From assembly GCF_001761385.1 (NCBI RefSeq), contig NZ_CP017476.1, positions 124,001-188,000 of the forward strand: a stretch of 64,000 nucleotides of DNA, in the 5' to 3' direction. The position numbers and the translations under genes are program-made. Source of the stretch: Hydrogenophaga crassostreae. GTDB taxonomy: Bacteria; Pseudomonadota; Gammaproteobacteria; Burkholderiales; Burkholderiaceae_C. A model generated the notes under the pieces. The model was not told the origin of the DNA. It did no database searches and was given only the letters and a program-made list of their open reading frames with translations. Numbering within the stretch: the first letter of the stretch is position 1; each line of letters begins with the position of its first letter. Below are positions 7,764 to 17,689 of the stretch, in pieces.

Positions 7764-10700
7764 ATGTCGCGCCAAGTTGACCGATTGCCTTTCCCTTATC
7801 TGCCGGAAGATGACGTGGTGTCTGACCGCCTGCTGGCATTGGAGGGGGCTCTGGACTGGGCTGCGGCAGCCAGGATGGCCACGCCCTGGGTGCAGTCGGT
7901 GCGCAAGAACCCGCCACCTTTCTGGGCGATGGAGAGCCTGCTCAAGGAATACCCCATATCGAGTGCCGAAGGTCTGGCACTGATGCGCCTGGCCGAAGCC
8001 TTGTTGCGCGTACCCGATGCCGAAACCGCTGTGGCGCTCACCGCCGATCAATTGGGGCGCGCCAATTTTGACGGCGCATCCGATTCGACCATGACCCGCC
8101 TGTCCTCGTCGGCCATCGCCTTGTCCAAGAAGTTCTTGCCTGGGTCGGAAGGCGAGGCCAGCCTGATGGCCAAGCTGGGCGCGAAATCGGTGGTGGCCGC
8201 GACGTTGCGGGCCGTGCAGTTGCTGGGCCGCCAGTTTGTGCTGGGCCAGACGATCGAAGAAGGCATGAAAGAGGCGGTGGCCGCCCGCAAAAGACAGGCC
8301 AATCTGGGCTTCAGCTACGACATGCTGGGCGAGGGCGCGCGCACCGATGCCGACGCCTTGCGCTACCTGGCCAGCTACCAGCACGCCATTGCCGCCATCT
8401 CGCGCTCGGCCGATGTGAGCCGTTCGCCCGACCACAACGATGGCATCTCCATCAAACTCAGCGCGCTGCATCCACGCTATGAAGACCTGCAGCACGAGCG
8501 GGTGATGAGCGAACTGGTGCCCCGCGTCTGGACGCTGTGTGAAGCGGCCGCCAAGGCCAACCTGAATCTGACCATCGATGCCGAAGAGGTCGATCGCCTG
8601 GAACTGTCGCTCGACGTGTTCGAGGCGCTGGTCGCACAGGTGGCTGAAAAGTGCCCGCAATGGACCGGCTTTGGCCTGGCCTTGCAGGCTTACCAGACCC
8701 GCGGCGTCCCGTTGATCGAACATCTGGCCGGGATGGCCCGCCGCTACGGGATCAGGTTGATGTGCCGCTTGGTCAAGGGCGCCTATTGGGATGCCGAAAT
8801 CAAGCGCGCACAGGAATTGGGCCTGCCCGGCTACCCGGTGTTCACCCACAAGCACCACACCGATGTGAGCTATCTGGCCTGCGCGCAGGCCCTGTTTGCG
8901 GCCTCGGATGTGATCTACCCGCAGTTCGCGACCCACAACGCCGGCACCATCGCCGCCGTGCTTCAAATGGCCGAGAACGGTCCGGACGGAAAGGCCTATC
9001 CGTTTGAGCTGCAGCGCTTGCATGGCATGGGCGAGGGCGTTTACCGTGAGGTTTTGAAGAATCCCAGGATCCGCTGCCGCGTGTATGCGCCGGTGGGCGC
9101 CCACCGCGATCTGTTGGCTTACCTGGTGCGCCGCCTGCTGGAGAACGGCGCGAACTCGTCGTTTGTGAACCAGCTGGCCGATGAGTCCGTGGGCATGGAC
9201 GTCTTGCTCACCACGCCGCTGCACCTGACGCCTGAGCCCGCAATGCCCATGCCGGTGGACATGTTCGGTGCCTCGCGCCGCAACAGCATGGGGCTGGACC
9301 TGGCCGTGGTGGCCATGCGCCAGCCGCTGCTGGCCGCGGTGGAAAAAACCGTGGTCCCAACCGTGCCGGTTTTCGATGTGGAACAAGTGGGCGCCGCAGC
9401 CCTGGCGTCCCATGAGGCATTCAAGGCCTGGCGCGAAGTGCCAGTGGCCACGCGCGCAGATGCCTTGCGCAAGACGGCCGATGCCATGGAAGCCCAACTG
9501 CCAGCGTTGTGCGGCATGCTGGTCAAAGAGGCCTTCAAAACCTGGGCCGATGCGATCTCTGAAGTGCGCGAGGCCGTGGACTTTTTCCGCTACTACGCCA
9601 ATGAAGCCGAGCGCATCATGGCGCCAGCACCCCAGCTGTCTGCCCTCGGGCCGTGGGTGTGCATCAGTCCGTGGAACTTCCCGTTGGCGATTTTCTGTGG
9701 CCAGGTGGCGGCGGCTCTGGCCACAGGCAACACCGTGTTGGCCAAACCCGCTGAACAGACGCCTGCCATTGCCAGGATGGCGGTGAAACTGATGCACGAC
9801 AACGGCGTTCCTGCCGACGCTTTGCAGCTGCTGCACGGCCCGGGCGAAACCGTGGGTGCTGCGCTGGTGGCTCAGCCGGGTGTGGCCGGTGTGGTGTTCA
9901 CCGGCTCCACCCAGGTGGCCAAAATCATCCAGCGTGCGCTGGCGGCCAAAGAGGGTCCGGTGGCCCCGCTGATCGCGGAAACCGGCGGCATCAACGTGAT
10001 GCTCGTGGACAGTTCGGCCTTGCCCGAGCAAGTGGCCGATGCCGTGATGCAAAGCGCGTTCCGCAGCGCGGGCCAGCGCTGCTCGGCACTGCGCCTGCTG
10101 TGTGTGCACGAATCCGTGGCCGACGGCATGATCGAAATGATCGAAGGGGCTGCCAAAGAGCTGGGTGTGGGCCGTGTGGGCGCACTCACCACCGATCTGG
10201 GGCCGGTGATCGACCAGGAGGCTTTTGACAACATCCAGCGCCATGTTCGGCGGTTGAATGGAGAAGCGAAATCCCTGCTGCAAATACCGGTGGACCCCGC
10301 CCTGGCCAGCGAGCAGCCGCACATGATCACGCCGCAGATGTTCGAAGTGAAGGACATCGCCGAAGTGAAGGCCGAGATCTTTGGTCCGGTGTTGCAGGTC
10401 GTGCGCTGGACGGGGGATCCCGCCCAGGTCATCGCGCGCATCAATGCCCTGAACTATGGCTTGACCATGGGCATTCAGACCCGCATTGACAGCCGCGCCC
10501 AGGCCCTGGCCGCGTCGGCCCATGTGGGCAATATCTACGTGAACCGCAACATCATTGGTGCGGTGGTGGGTGTGCAGCCTTTTGGTGGCGAAGGCCTCTC
10601 CGGTACGGGTCCCAAGGCCGGAGGCCCGCACTACCTGCAGCGCTTTGTGCAGGCCGTGCAGGCCGTGCCCGCGGCTCAGAAGCTGCATGGCGAAGGCAGC

Positions 10701-11321
10701 GGCGTGAACGTTCAAGCCGCTGCTTTGGCGGTGCAGAAAAGTGGCTGGTTGAAAAGCACGCTGCTACAGCGTTGTGCCTGGCTCGAGAAGCTGGGTGAAA
10801 AGCCACTTGCTTTGGCTGCCAGGCAGCAGCTGGCCGATCGCGCGCTGCCTGGCCCTACTGGTGAAAGCAATGACCTGAGGCTGCATCCAAGGGGCGTGGT
10901 CGCGGCGATCGCCGACCGTGTGGACGACGCCATCCTGGCGCAATGGCTGGGCGCGCTGGCTGGCGGCAATACCCTGGTGGTGGCGGTGCCGAGTGAGGCG
11001 CGTGATGCCGTTCGGGCCGCTGTTGGCCAATGGGTCGGTGCAGGGCTTCCTGCTGCCGCGGTCTATGTGCTGGACACGCCATTCGAAGCCGGTGCGGTGG
11101 CCCTGGCGGGCAGCGAGGCCATCGAAGCGATCGTGGCACAACCCGCCTACGGTGCAGAACTCAACCGCCGAATGGCCGCACGCGATGGCGCCGTGGTGCC
11201 CTTGGTCACGGAGCCCTTGGCGGGTTGTTTGTGGCGCCTGTGTGCCGAGCAAACCTTGACCGTCAACACCACCGCAGCCGGTGGCAATGTGGAGTTGTTT
11301 GCCGGTCTGCCTGCCCTTTGA
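7764..11321 (+). CDS. putA: Bifunctional proline dehydrogenase / L-glutamate gamma-semialdehyde dehydrogenase PutA (type B)
   Basis: 1185-residue enzyme oxidising proline to glutamate in two steps with substrate channelling; FAD and NAD+ are cofactors. The FAD-dependent PRODH barrel (about 100-480) shows RKRQANLGFSYDMLGEGART, ISIKLSALHPRYED, RLVKGAYWD and the proline/FAD motif YLVRRLLENGANSSFV. The ALDH part (about 530-1010) has SPWNFPLAIF, FTGSTQVAK, ETGG and the catalytic cysteine in SAGQRCSALR (Cys773). There is no N-terminal ribbon-helix-helix DNA-binding domain, so it does not repress itself as E. coli PutA does. A degenerate C-terminal ALDH-like domain (about 1030-1185) fits type B. Divergent from an Lrp gene. 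Confidence 0.97.
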   Translation: MSRQVDRLPFPYLPEDDVVSDRLLALEGALDWAAAARMATPWVQSVRKNPPPFWAMESLLKEYPISSAEGLALMRLAEALLRVPDAETAVALTADQLGRANFDGASDSTMTRLSSSAIALSKKFLPGSEGEASLMAKLGAKSVVAATLRAVQLLGRQFVLGQTIEEGMKEAVAARKRQANLGFSYDMLGEGARTDADALRYLASYQHAIAAISRSADVSRSPDHNDGISIKLSALHPRYEDLQHERVMSELVPRVWTLCEAAAKANLNLTIDAEEVDRLELSLDVFEALVAQVAEKCPQWTGFGLALQAYQTRGVPLIEHLAGMARRYGIRLMCRLVKGAYWDAEIKRAQELGLPGYPVFTHKHHTDVSYLACAQALFAASDVIYPQFATHNAGTIAAVLQMAENGPDGKAYPFELQRLHGMGEGVYREVLKNPRIRCRVYAPVGAHRDLLAYLVRRLLENGANSSFVNQLADESVGMDVLLTTPLHLTPEPAMPMPVDMFGASRRNSMGLDLAVVAMRQPLLAAVEKTVVPTVPVFDVEQVGAAALASHEAFKAWREVPVATRADALRKTADAMEAQLPALCGMLVKEAFKTWADAISEVREAVDFFRYYANEAERIMAPAPQLSALGPWVCISPWNFPLAIFCGQVAAALATGNTVLAKPAEQTPAIARMAVKLMHDNGVPADALQLLHGPGETVGAALVAQPGVAGVVFTGSTQVAKIIQRALAAKEGPVAPLIAETGGINVMLVDSSALPEQVADAVMQSAFRSAGQRCSALRLLCVHESVADGMIEMIEGAAKELGVGRVGALTTDLGPVIDQEAFDNIQRHVRRLNGEAKSLLQIPVDPALASEQPHMITPQMFEVKDIAEVKAEIFGPVLQVVRWTGDPAQVIARINALNYGLTMGIQTRIDSRAQALAASAHVGNIYVNRNIIGAVVGVQPFGGEGLSGTGPKAGGPHYLQRFVQAVQAVPAAQKLHGEGSGVNVQAAALAVQKSGWLKSTLLQRCAWLEKLGEKPLALAARQQLADRALPGPTGESNDLRLHPRGVVAAIADRVDDAILAQWLGALAGGNTLVVAVPSEARDAVRAAVGQWVGAGLPAAAVYVLDTPFEAGAVALAGSEAIEAIVAQPAYGAELNRRMAARDGAVVPLVTEPLAGCLWRLCAEQTLTVNTTAAGGNVELFAGLPAL

Positions 11322-11344
11322 GCGGGGGGGTCGAATGGCTGAGC

Positions 11345-11380
11345 CGCCGAACACTGTCACCCGCATGACGGAGTTCGGCG
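11345..11380. other. Hairpin between putA and the biotin-carboxyltransferase gene
   Basis: CGCCGAAC (11345-11352) pairs perfectly with GTTCGGCG (11373-11380), and inside them GTCA pairs with TGAC. No T tract follows, so it may be a weak putA terminator or an operator for the next gene, whose ATG is 23 bp further on. Confidence 0.35.
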
Positions 11381-11402
11381 CCCTTGTGGCCACAATGCGC
11401 GC

Positions 11403-13244
11403 ATGAGCAAAACCCACAGCGTGCGAGCGCCCTTGCAGGCGCAAATTGTTGAATGGCTGGTGGCCCCGGGCGACCGGGTGCGACCTGGCGACTTGCTGGT
11501 GGTTCTTGAGGCCATGAAGATGGAGCACGAAGTGCGTGCGAGCGAGGCCGGCCAGGTGCTGGAGCGCTTCTACGAGGCCGGGGACTCTGTCGAGCACACC
11601 GCCGAGCTGCTGAGCTTCACGGCGCTGGATGCTCTGGTTGAGGTTGGTGTACCCAACGCACCCGCTGAAAAAGCGATCGCGCCAGCTGCGGGCCCGCGCG
11701 AAGACCGCCAGCGGTGGGAAGACCGTCAGGCGCTGACGCTGGATGCCGCCCGCCCGCAAGCGGTGGCCAAGCGCCACGCCCTGGGCATGAGAACCGCGCG
11801 CGAAAACATCGCAGACCTGTGTGATGAGGGCTCGTTCCTTGAATACGGCTCGCTGGCTGTGGCGGCGCAACGCCAGCGCCGCAGTGAAGAGGACCTGGTC
11901 GCCAACACCCCGGCCGACGGTATGGTGACCGGCATCGGTTCTGTGAATGGCGGCCTGTTCGGAGCCGAAACATCGCGCACGGTGGTGATGGCCTACGACG
12001 CCACCGTTTTGGCCGGTACGCAAGGTATGCGCAACCACCAGAAAACCGATCGCTTGCTGGGCATCGCGCTGGCACAGCGCCTGCCGGTGGTGTTGTTCGC
12101 CGAGGGGGGCGGTGGCAGACCCGGTGACACGGACATGCCCATCGTGGCCGGGTTGCATGTGGGCACCTTCGCCGCCTATGCGCGGCTGTCGGGGCAGGTG
12201 CCAGTGGTCGGCATCGCCGCAGGCCGCTGCTTCGCGGGCAATGCCGCCTTGCTGGGTTGCAGCGATGTGATCATCGCCACGCGAGGCAGCAACATTGGCC
12301 TGGGAGGCCCGGCGATGGTGGAGGGCGGCGGCCTGGGGGTGTTCAAGCCTGAAGAGATCGGACCTTCCCGTGTTCAGACCGCCAACGGCGTGATCGATGT
12401 GCTGGTGGACGACGAAGCACAGGCCGTGGCCGCTGCGCGCCATTACCTGTCATTTTTCCAGGGGCGCTTGACCAACTGGACGGCCCCCGATGCAGAGGCC
12501 CTGCGCGATGTGGTGCCCGAGAACCGGCTGCGCGTGTATGACAGCCAGGCGGCAATGGTGGGCGTGGCGGATGTGGGCAGCCTGTTGGTGTTGCGCGGCG
12601 GGTTTGGGCAGGGTGTTCATACCGCCCTGGCGCGTATCGAAGGGCGTCCCGTGGGCATCATGGCCAACAACCCGCAGCACCTGGGCGGCGCTGTTGATGC
12701 CGATGCGGCGGACAAAGCTGCGCGTTTCATGCAGTTGTGCAATGCCCACGGCCTGCCCATCGTGAGTCTGGTGGACACGCCGGGTTTCATGGTCGGGCCC
12801 GATGCCGAAGCCCGGGCGCAGGTGCGGCATGTGAGCCGCTTGTTTGTGACGGCGGCTGCGCTGCGGGTGCCGGTTTTCAGCGTGGTGCTGCGCAAAGGTT
12901 ATGGGCTGGGCGCGATGGGCATGACCGCAGGCGGGTTTCACTCACCGGTGTTCACTGTGGCCTGGCCCACGGGCGAATTCGGTGCCATGGGGCTGGAGGG
13001 AGCGGTTCGGCTGGGGTTTCGCAAGGAGTTGGAAGCGCTTCCTGACGGGCCGAAGCGCCAAGCCTTGTTCGATCAGTTGCTGGCGCAGCAGGTGGCCAAT
13101 GGAGCAGCGGTTCAAATGGCCACCACTTTGGAAATCGATGCGGTGATCGATCCAGCCCAGACCCGGACATGGCTGGGCCAGGGGCTGGCGGGTGCGCAGA
13201 TTCAGAAGGCCGGGCCACAGGGCCGGTTCGTGGACCCCTGGTGA
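11403..13244 (+). CDS. Biotin carrier-carboxyltransferase fusion protein (acyl-CoA carboxylase type), no biotin carboxylase domain
   Basis: 613 residues in two parts. Residues 5-75 form a biotinyl domain with the biotinylation motif LEAMKMEHEV (lysine 39). From about 120 to the end lies a carboxyltransferase region of the AccD5/propionyl-CoA carboxylase beta type, with the two acyl-CoA-binding halves (VVLFAEGGGGRPGD, RCFAGNAALLGCSDVIIATRGSNIGLGGPAMVEGGG; then LVDTPGFMVGP, RKGYGLGAMGMTAGGF). The biotin carboxylase half is absent. Large family members carry BC-BCCP-CT in one chain, so this protein needs a BC partner in trans. The acyl-CoA substrate is unknown. Confidence 0.85.
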   Translation: MSKTHSVRAPLQAQIVEWLVAPGDRVRPGDLLVVLEAMKMEHEVRASEAGQVLERFYEAGDSVEHTAELLSFTALDALVEVGVPNAPAEKAIAPAAGPREDRQRWEDRQALTLDAARPQAVAKRHALGMRTARENIADLCDEGSFLEYGSLAVAAQRQRRSEEDLVANTPADGMVTGIGSVNGGLFGAETSRTVVMAYDATVLAGTQGMRNHQKTDRLLGIALAQRLPVVLFAEGGGGRPGDTDMPIVAGLHVGTFAAYARLSGQVPVVGIAAGRCFAGNAALLGCSDVIIATRGSNIGLGGPAMVEGGGLGVFKPEEIGPSRVQTANGVIDVLVDDEAQAVAAARHYLSFFQGRLTNWTAPDAEALRDVVPENRLRVYDSQAAMVGVADVGSLLVLRGGFGQGVHTALARIEGRPVGIMANNPQHLGGAVDADAADKAARFMQLCNAHGLPIVSLVDTPGFMVGPDAEARAQVRHVSRLFVTAAALRVPVFSVVLRKGYGLGAMGMTAGGFHSPVFTVAWPTGEFGAMGLEGAVRLGFRKELEALPDGPKRQALFDQLLAQQVANGAAVQMATTLEIDAVIDPAQTRTWLGQGLAGAQIQKAGPQGRFVDPW

Positions 13245-13317
13245 AGCCAGGGTAGCCCGGGTTGAGCTGCTCAGAGGGCGGTTATGGTGTCATCCGGGCC
13301 AGGCAACTCATGCAAGC

Positions 13318-13797
13318 TCAACTCAACTGGCCAAAGCCACTGTTGCGGCTGCCACTGGATTGCGGCGAAGGCTGGTTGATGTTGACCCAGAATTCACACA
13401 CATGCTTCATGGCACTGAGGAACTGCGCAAATTCAGTGGGTTTGGCGATGTAGGCATTGGTGCCGGCATCGTAGGCGCGTTGCAAGTCGGTCGGTTCGGT
13501 TGAAGACGTCAGCACCACCACAGGAATGGTGCGCAGGCTCTCCGAGCCCTTGATTTCGCGCAGCACCCCGATGCCATCGAGCAATGGCATCTTTAAATCG
13601 AGCAAGACCAGAATCGGGTTGCCGCCTGCGCGGTCGCTGAAGTTGTCGCGCCGGTAGAGGTAGTCCAGCGCCTGCATGCCATCAGAAACGTGAATCACAC
13701 GCCCATCCAGACCATGGCGGGCCAAGGCTAGTTTGGTCAGTTCTGCATCGTCGGGATTGTCCTCTACGAGCAGGATGGCGTCGGCGTGTTTGTTCAT
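13318..13797 (-). CDS. Single-domain response regulator (Rcp1-like)
   Basis: 159-residue CheY-type receiver with no output domain. The acidic pocket is E12-D13 (ILLVEDNPDDAEL), the phosphoacceptor Asp67 lies in LVLLDLKMP, and the conserved Thr and Lys lie in VVVLTSS and YIAKPTEF. The extended loop between beta2 and alpha3 and the AILLVEDNPDD start are typical of Rcp1-type regulators paired with PAS or phytochrome kinases. It overlaps the kinase gene by 4 bp (ATGA), so the two proteins are almost certainly a signalling pair. Confidence 0.92.
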   Translation of the reverse strand: MNKHADAILLVEDNPDDAELTKLALARHGLDGRVIHVSDGMQALDYLYRRDNFSDRAGGNPILVLLDLKMPLLDGIGVLREIKGSESLRTIPVVVLTSSTEPTDLQRAYDAGTNAYIAKPTEFAQFLSAMKHVCEFWVNINQPSPQSSGSRNSGFGQLS

Positions 13798-16700
13798 GGT
13801 TCCAGCATTGAATGTAAGGGGTCGCTTGCGGGGGCCAGTGGACTTGACCCTTCGAACGGCAAAGAAAAACTGAAAACGCTGCCTTCTCCCATACGGCTTT
13901 CAGCCCAGATGCTACCACCGTGACGCTCCAGAATGCGTCGTGCCAAGGCAAGTCCGATGCCCGTGCCCTCGAATTCCGACGCACGGTGCAGCCGTTGAAA
14001 CACGCCAAACAGCTTCTGAGCGTATTTGGGGTCAAAGCCCACGCCGTTGTCGCCCACCGAGAAGATGTACCCCACAGCGGGGTCCACGCTCCAACTGATC
14101 TCGATGCGTGCCGACTCCCGAGGGCGGGAGTATTTCAAGGCATTGCTGATCAAGTTGGTCCATACCTCGCGCAGCAGCAAGGGGTCGCCATGGGCCACAG
14201 GCAGATCCGGTGCGATGACCCACTCCACTTTGCGACCTTGTGTATCGTGGTCGAGTTGCGCGACCACCGCCTGGACGAGCAGGGTGAAGTCCACTTCGAT
14301 CAGGTTGACCGCCGCCCGTCCCAGGCGGGAGAAAGAAAGCAGCCCGTCAATCAGTTGACTCATGTGGCGCGCAGAGTTGCCGATGGTGCCCAGGTAGCGC
14401 AGAGCCTCTTCGTCTTTGCTCTCACCCAGATGTTCTTCGAGCAGGCTCACAAAGCTGGAGATATGGCGCAATGGCGAGCGCAGGTCGTGTGAAACGGAAT
14501 AGGAGAACGATTCAAGGTCCTTGTTTGCCGCCAGGAGTTGCTCCGTGCGATCGACCACCCGGTTTTCCAGCTCTTCATTGATGTTGCGCATGAGGTCGTC
14601 CAGCCGCTTGGCGTCGCTCATGTCGTGGTTGATCTTGGCAAATCCGCGCAGCTCTCCCGCATCGTCGCGCAGCGCAATGACCACCGAGTGGGCCCAATAG
14701 CTCGAGCCATCTTTTCGCTCGTACCAACCGTGGAGCTCGTTTTGTCCACGAGCGGTGGTGGTGCGCAGCAGCTGGTCACCGATTTCGCGGGCTTCGTCGG
14801 GCTTCTTGCGTCGAAAAAGCATCGAGTAATGTTTGCCCAGGACTTCGGTCGGGGAGTAGCCCTCCATGCGCTGTGCGCTGTCTGTCCAGTCGGTGATATG
14901 GCCCTGGATGTCGATGAAGAAGATGCAGTATTCGCGCAGGTTGTCCACCATCAGGCGGAAGCGCTGTTCGCTTTCAAGCAACTCCAGCGAGCGCTTCTTG
15001 ATGTTCAGTTCCAGCTCCTCGTTGAGGTTGCTGACCCGCTCTTCGACCCGTTTGCGATCCGTGATGTCAAAAATCTGTATGAAGATGCCCTTGACAACCC
15101 CTTCGTGCACATCGGGCAGGTAGCTAGAGCTGATGAAGACCCGTTCGCCGTTGGGTTTGTCGCGCCAGGCTTCGTATTTTTGAGCTTGCCCGGACAGAGC
15201 TGCATGCATGCGTGGCTTCACATGGACCCACATCTCTTTGGGCAAGCCTACGCTGGCATGCTGGCCCAGCAAATCAGCGGGGTCCAGCCCATAGAACCGT
15301 TTGTGTTCCGCATTGGCGAATCGGTAGCAAAGTGTGGCGTCAACATAGGCGACGACGCCCGGGATCTGCTCCGTGATGGTGTGCAGGAAATGCTGGCTTT
15401 CGCGCAAGGCCACCTCTGCTGCCTTGCGCTCGGTGATGTCGACCACCGTGGTGTTGCTGCGCAGATAGCGCCCTGAGGCGTCCAGTACGCCAGTCGATGA
15501 AAGCAATGCCGGGAAGATGGTTCCGTCACGTCGGCGCAAGTAGTATTCGGCGCTGTCCACGCCTTCGCCTGCGACCAGGCGCGTCAGACGATCTTCAAGC
15601 AGCTTGGTGCTGATGGGCTGGATGAAGTCTCGGAAGCCCAGTTTGCCGACCACTTCTTCACGCTCGTAGCCGAGCCACCGCAATTCGGTGTCGTTGATCG
15701 AGACGTAGACGCCGTTGATATCGAGCGAGTGGTAGCCGCAGGGGGCTTGGTTGTAGAGGTTTTGCGACAGCGTCAGGGCTTCGCTGAGGTGCCGGTTGGC
15801 CTCGTTGACCTGCATCTCGGCAGCGCGACGCTCGCTGATGTCGAGCATCTGTATGAACAGCCCCTGAACTTCGCCCTGTTCAATGTAGGGTGCGTATTCG
15901 ATGCTGGCGTAAAAACGGTGCCCATCAGGGAAGACCCGTTCACCTTCGAAACGCCTGGCCTCTCCTTTGAGCGTGGCCTGCAGGTGGGGCTGGCCTTGCC
16001 TGAAGTACTCTGGTCGGGTGATGTCGCTGAGGTGCAGTCCCAGCAGCGCTTTCGGGTCGGTGCCCAGCCAGCGCGCGTAACTGGCATTGGCGAAGCGGCA
16101 GATCAGGTCCCGGTCGTAAAACGCGAGCTGCACAGGCACGCCGTCGGCAATGGTCTGGAAGAAACCCCGCTGGGCGGTCAGAGCGGCTTCGGCCGCGTGG
16201 CTGGCCGAAATGTCGACCAGGGTGTTGTTGGTATGGAGAAAACGACCTTCGGCATCGAGAACAGCCGTGGTGCTGAGCAAAACCCACAACTCACTGCCGT
16301 CGCGCCTGCGCAAACACAGCTCAATCGAGGGTACGGGCTTGTTGAGGATCACCCGATCCAGTCGGTCCCTCATCAAGGGCGCTTGATCGGGGTGCACAAG
16401 ATCGCAAAAATTGACCTTGCCTACCAATTCGTCTTCGGCATACCCCAGCCAGTCAAGCTCGGTCTGGTTGACGCGTACATAGCACCCCCTGGCATCTATG
16501 GAGTGGTAGCCGCAGGGAGCCTGCTGGTAGAGCATCTGCGCCTGGTGCAAGGCCTGCTGGCTGTGTTCGTTGGCTTCGGCCAATTCTTGCGTGCGCAGCA
16601 AAACGCGCGATTCCAGGGTGGCGTTCAGGGCCTCGATTTCCTGTTGGTGGCTGTAAGACTGGGTGATGTCGCGGGAAACCGCCATCAGCATCACCGGCTT

Positions 16701-17639
16701 GTTGTTTGCGTTGGTGACAGGGGTCACCACCGTGTCCCACCATTTGGGTGTGCCCTTGAAGGTTTCGGCAAAGGCCACAAACCGGGTGCTGGTGCCCTGG
16801 GCTGCGGCCTTAAGCGCTTCGCGTGCCAAGGTGTGGTTTTCATCCTTCCACCAGGTGGCCCAGTCGGAACCTTTGATTTCTTCGAAGTTGTCGACGTCCA
16901 CCAGGCGGCATCCCTGCGCCGTCATCTGGATCACGTGGCCTTGCAAATCCAGCACCTTGGTGCAGTCCGGGCTGCTGGCAATGATTTGTTGGTTGAGCTC
17001 GTCTTTGATGCGCGATTCGGCCTGGAGCTCGCGCAGTGACGTGATGTCTTGAAGAAAACCGTGTTGCGCTTCTACGTGGCCTTGGGCGTCGTGGATGGGG
17101 GAGTTGCGGGCCAGCACATGGGCAATGCGGCCATCGGGGTAGCTCAGCCGGAACTCGAGGCTCAATGGCTCGCCATTTCCGATCCCTTTTGACCAGGCGG
17201 CCCTGACGGCCTCAAGATCCTCGCCATGGACCCGTCGTAGCCATCCGTAGTTCTGGAATTCCGCAGCGGTCAGGTCAAAGATGCGCTGCAGCGAGCTGTC
17301 GATATGCGTCAGAACCCCGGCTGAATCGGTCCGGAAAACCCCAATGGGGAAAACCGAGGACATGGCGGCCAGCAACGCTTCGTAGTCGAGCTGTGAGGTC
17401 AGTGGATGGGCACCATCGCCGTCAAAGGCATGGACCCTGGACTCCAGCAGAAGCGGCAGTTCGGTATTGAGCCCAGCGCCGTCGGTGGCAAGTTGCCTTG
17501 CGTACTGGCGTCTCAGGTGTTGATTTTCCCGGCGCAGTGTTTCCAGTTCCTGTTCTGCCGCTTGCAGGCGCGCGCGCCATGCTTCTGGTGTGGTTGCACC
17601 AGTGGCATCGAGGTCCTGTTTGGGTTGGTGCGCACTCAT
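13794..17639 (-). CDS. Hybrid-free sensor histidine kinase with seven PAS domains
   Basis: 1281-residue soluble kinase with no membrane segments. An N-terminal coiled coil (about 20-50) precedes seven PAS domains at about 87-203, 216-328, 368-478, 493-604, 629-737, 752-862 and 891-1008, linked by helical LxxRT/ERK-type segments. HisKA carries His1051 in SVSHDLRSPLRHI, and HATPase (about 1150-1265) has NLISNALKYSR, GDNGVGFD and GTGIGLALARRI. PAS3-PAS4 and PAS5-PAS6 look like a duplicated module (both start QAPCGYHS). I chose ATG 17639, just after GAGAGAG; the longer frame would overlap the glcD-type gene. The signal sensed is unknown. Confidence 0.93.
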   Translation of the reverse strand: MSAHQPKQDLDATGATTPEAWRARLQAAEQELETLRRENQHLRRQYARQLATDGAGLNTELPLLLESRVHAFDGDGAHPLTSQLDYEALLAAMSSVFPIGVFRTDSAGVLTHIDSSLQRIFDLTAAEFQNYGWLRRVHGEDLEAVRAAWSKGIGNGEPLSLEFRLSYPDGRIAHVLARNSPIHDAQGHVEAQHGFLQDITSLRELQAESRIKDELNQQIIASSPDCTKVLDLQGHVIQMTAQGCRLVDVDNFEEIKGSDWATWWKDENHTLAREALKAAAQGTSTRFVAFAETFKGTPKWWDTVVTPVTNANNKPVMLMAVSRDITQSYSHQQEIEALNATLESRVLLRTQELAEANEHSQQALHQAQMLYQQAPCGYHSIDARGCYVRVNQTELDWLGYAEDELVGKVNFCDLVHPDQAPLMRDRLDRVILNKPVPSIELCLRRRDGSELWVLLSTTAVLDAEGRFLHTNNTLVDISASHAAEAALTAQRGFFQTIADGVPVQLAFYDRDLICRFANASYARWLGTDPKALLGLHLSDITRPEYFRQGQPHLQATLKGEARRFEGERVFPDGHRFYASIEYAPYIEQGEVQGLFIQMLDISERRAAEMQVNEANRHLSEALTLSQNLYNQAPCGYHSLDINGVYVSINDTELRWLGYEREEVVGKLGFRDFIQPISTKLLEDRLTRLVAGEGVDSAEYYLRRRDGTIFPALLSSTGVLDASGRYLRSNTTVVDITERKAAEVALRESQHFLHTITEQIPGVVAYVDATLCYRFANAEHKRFYGLDPADLLGQHASVGLPKEMWVHVKPRMHAALSGQAQKYEAWRDKPNGERVFISSSYLPDVHEGVVKGIFIQIFDITDRKRVEERVSNLNEELELNIKKRSLELLESEQRFRLMVDNLREYCIFFIDIQGHITDWTDSAQRMEGYSPTEVLGKHYSMLFRRKKPDEAREIGDQLLRTTTARGQNELHGWYERKDGSSYWAHSVVIALRDDAGELRGFAKINHDMSDAKRLDDLMRNINEELENRVVDRTEQLLAANKDLESFSYSVSHDLRSPLRHISSFVSLLEEHLGESKDEEALRYLGTIGNSARHMSQLIDGLLSFSRLGRAAVNLIEVDFTLLVQAVVAQLDHDTQGRKVEWVIAPDLPVAHGDPLLLREVWTNLISNALKYSRPRESARIEISWSVDPAVGYIFSVGDNGVGFDPKYAQKLFGVFQRLHRASEFEGTGIGLALARRILERHGGSIWAESRMGEGSVFSFSLPFEGSSPLAPASDPLHSMLEP

Positions 17640-17689
17640 CTCTCTCGACTGTACCCCAGCCAAACGGCTCGCAGGAGAGAAAATGGCGG

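Noticed and set aside
7737..10715. A 992-codon open frame antisense to putA
   Set aside because: Composition and His/Gln/Gly-rich translation are those of a high-GC antisense shadow; putA on the plus strand is a full, motif-complete enzyme.
10764..12443. A 559-codon minus-strand frame
   Set aside because: Antisense to the end of putA and to the biotin-carboxyltransferase gene; no motif.
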